Part shown: positions 14,434 to 14,434 of the stretch, piece after piece
Layout of the letters: each line of letters starts with the position of its first letter
How positions within the stretch are numbered: the stretch's first letter is position 1
From: UBA7672 sp035548775
GTDB taxonomy: Bacteria > Pseudomonadota > Alphaproteobacteria > Caulobacterales > Hyphomonadaceae
Length of the DNA: 14,434 nucleotides
Direction: 5' to 3'
Assembly (NCBI GenBank): GCA_035548775.1
Contig: DASZSI010000023.1
Coordinates: forward strand, 1 to 14,434
Translations under genes and position numbers: made by a program
The notes under the pieces: generated by a model
Database searches by the model: none
What the model saw: the letters and a program-made list of their open reading frames with translations, nothing else
Told to the model about the DNA's origin: nothing

Positions 14434-14434
14434 G

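Overview
The window looks like a high-GC alphaproteobacterial chromosome segment. The evidence is the tRNA-Leu next to the trigger factor gene, an adjacent glnB-glnA pair whose products keep the uridylylation and adenylylation tyrosines, and a two-subunit-type ParE. The codon use and the parE/glnA flavour suggest a Hyphomonas- or Caulobacter-like lineage, but that placement is an inference made without any search.

Layout. Positions 16-3736 are a minus-strand block: a histidine-phosphatase-family protein, a fused NAD(P)H-hydrate epimerase/dehydratase that overlaps it by 4 bp, tRNA-Leu(UAG), and tig. Divergent from this block, after a palindrome-rich gap, lie glnB and glnA (nitrogen sensing and ammonium assimilation). 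Then come a PBP4-type D,D-carboxypeptidase with a lipobox, a DUF6875-like protein of unknown function, and a small lipoprotein with a transglycosylase-like domain. A convergent lipoprotein of unknown function follows, then a one-domain cupin. A 55-codon membrane/coiled-coil gene overlaps the cupin tail on the minus strand. parE (topoisomerase IV subunit B) ends the housekeeping part at 12087.

From 12088 to the end the character changes to accessory genes. A two-gene unit encodes a GIY-YIG-domain protein with FLSGL-type repeats in front of it. Its partner is a TIR-domain protein whose N-terminus carries a Cys/His cluster and a Ser/Tyr/Gly-rich linker. The unit is preceded by three back-to-back perfect hairpins with 3-nt loops. 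It is followed by a DUF433/DUF5615 (PIN-like) toxin-antitoxin pair with a 4-bp overlap, and by a REP-like doublet built from four copies of a TTCTCGG motif. I read this end as a small defence-type island next to parE. The GIY-YIG/TIR unit is the best candidate in the window for an undescribed system; it combines a putative nuclease fold with a putative NAD-cleaving TIR fold.
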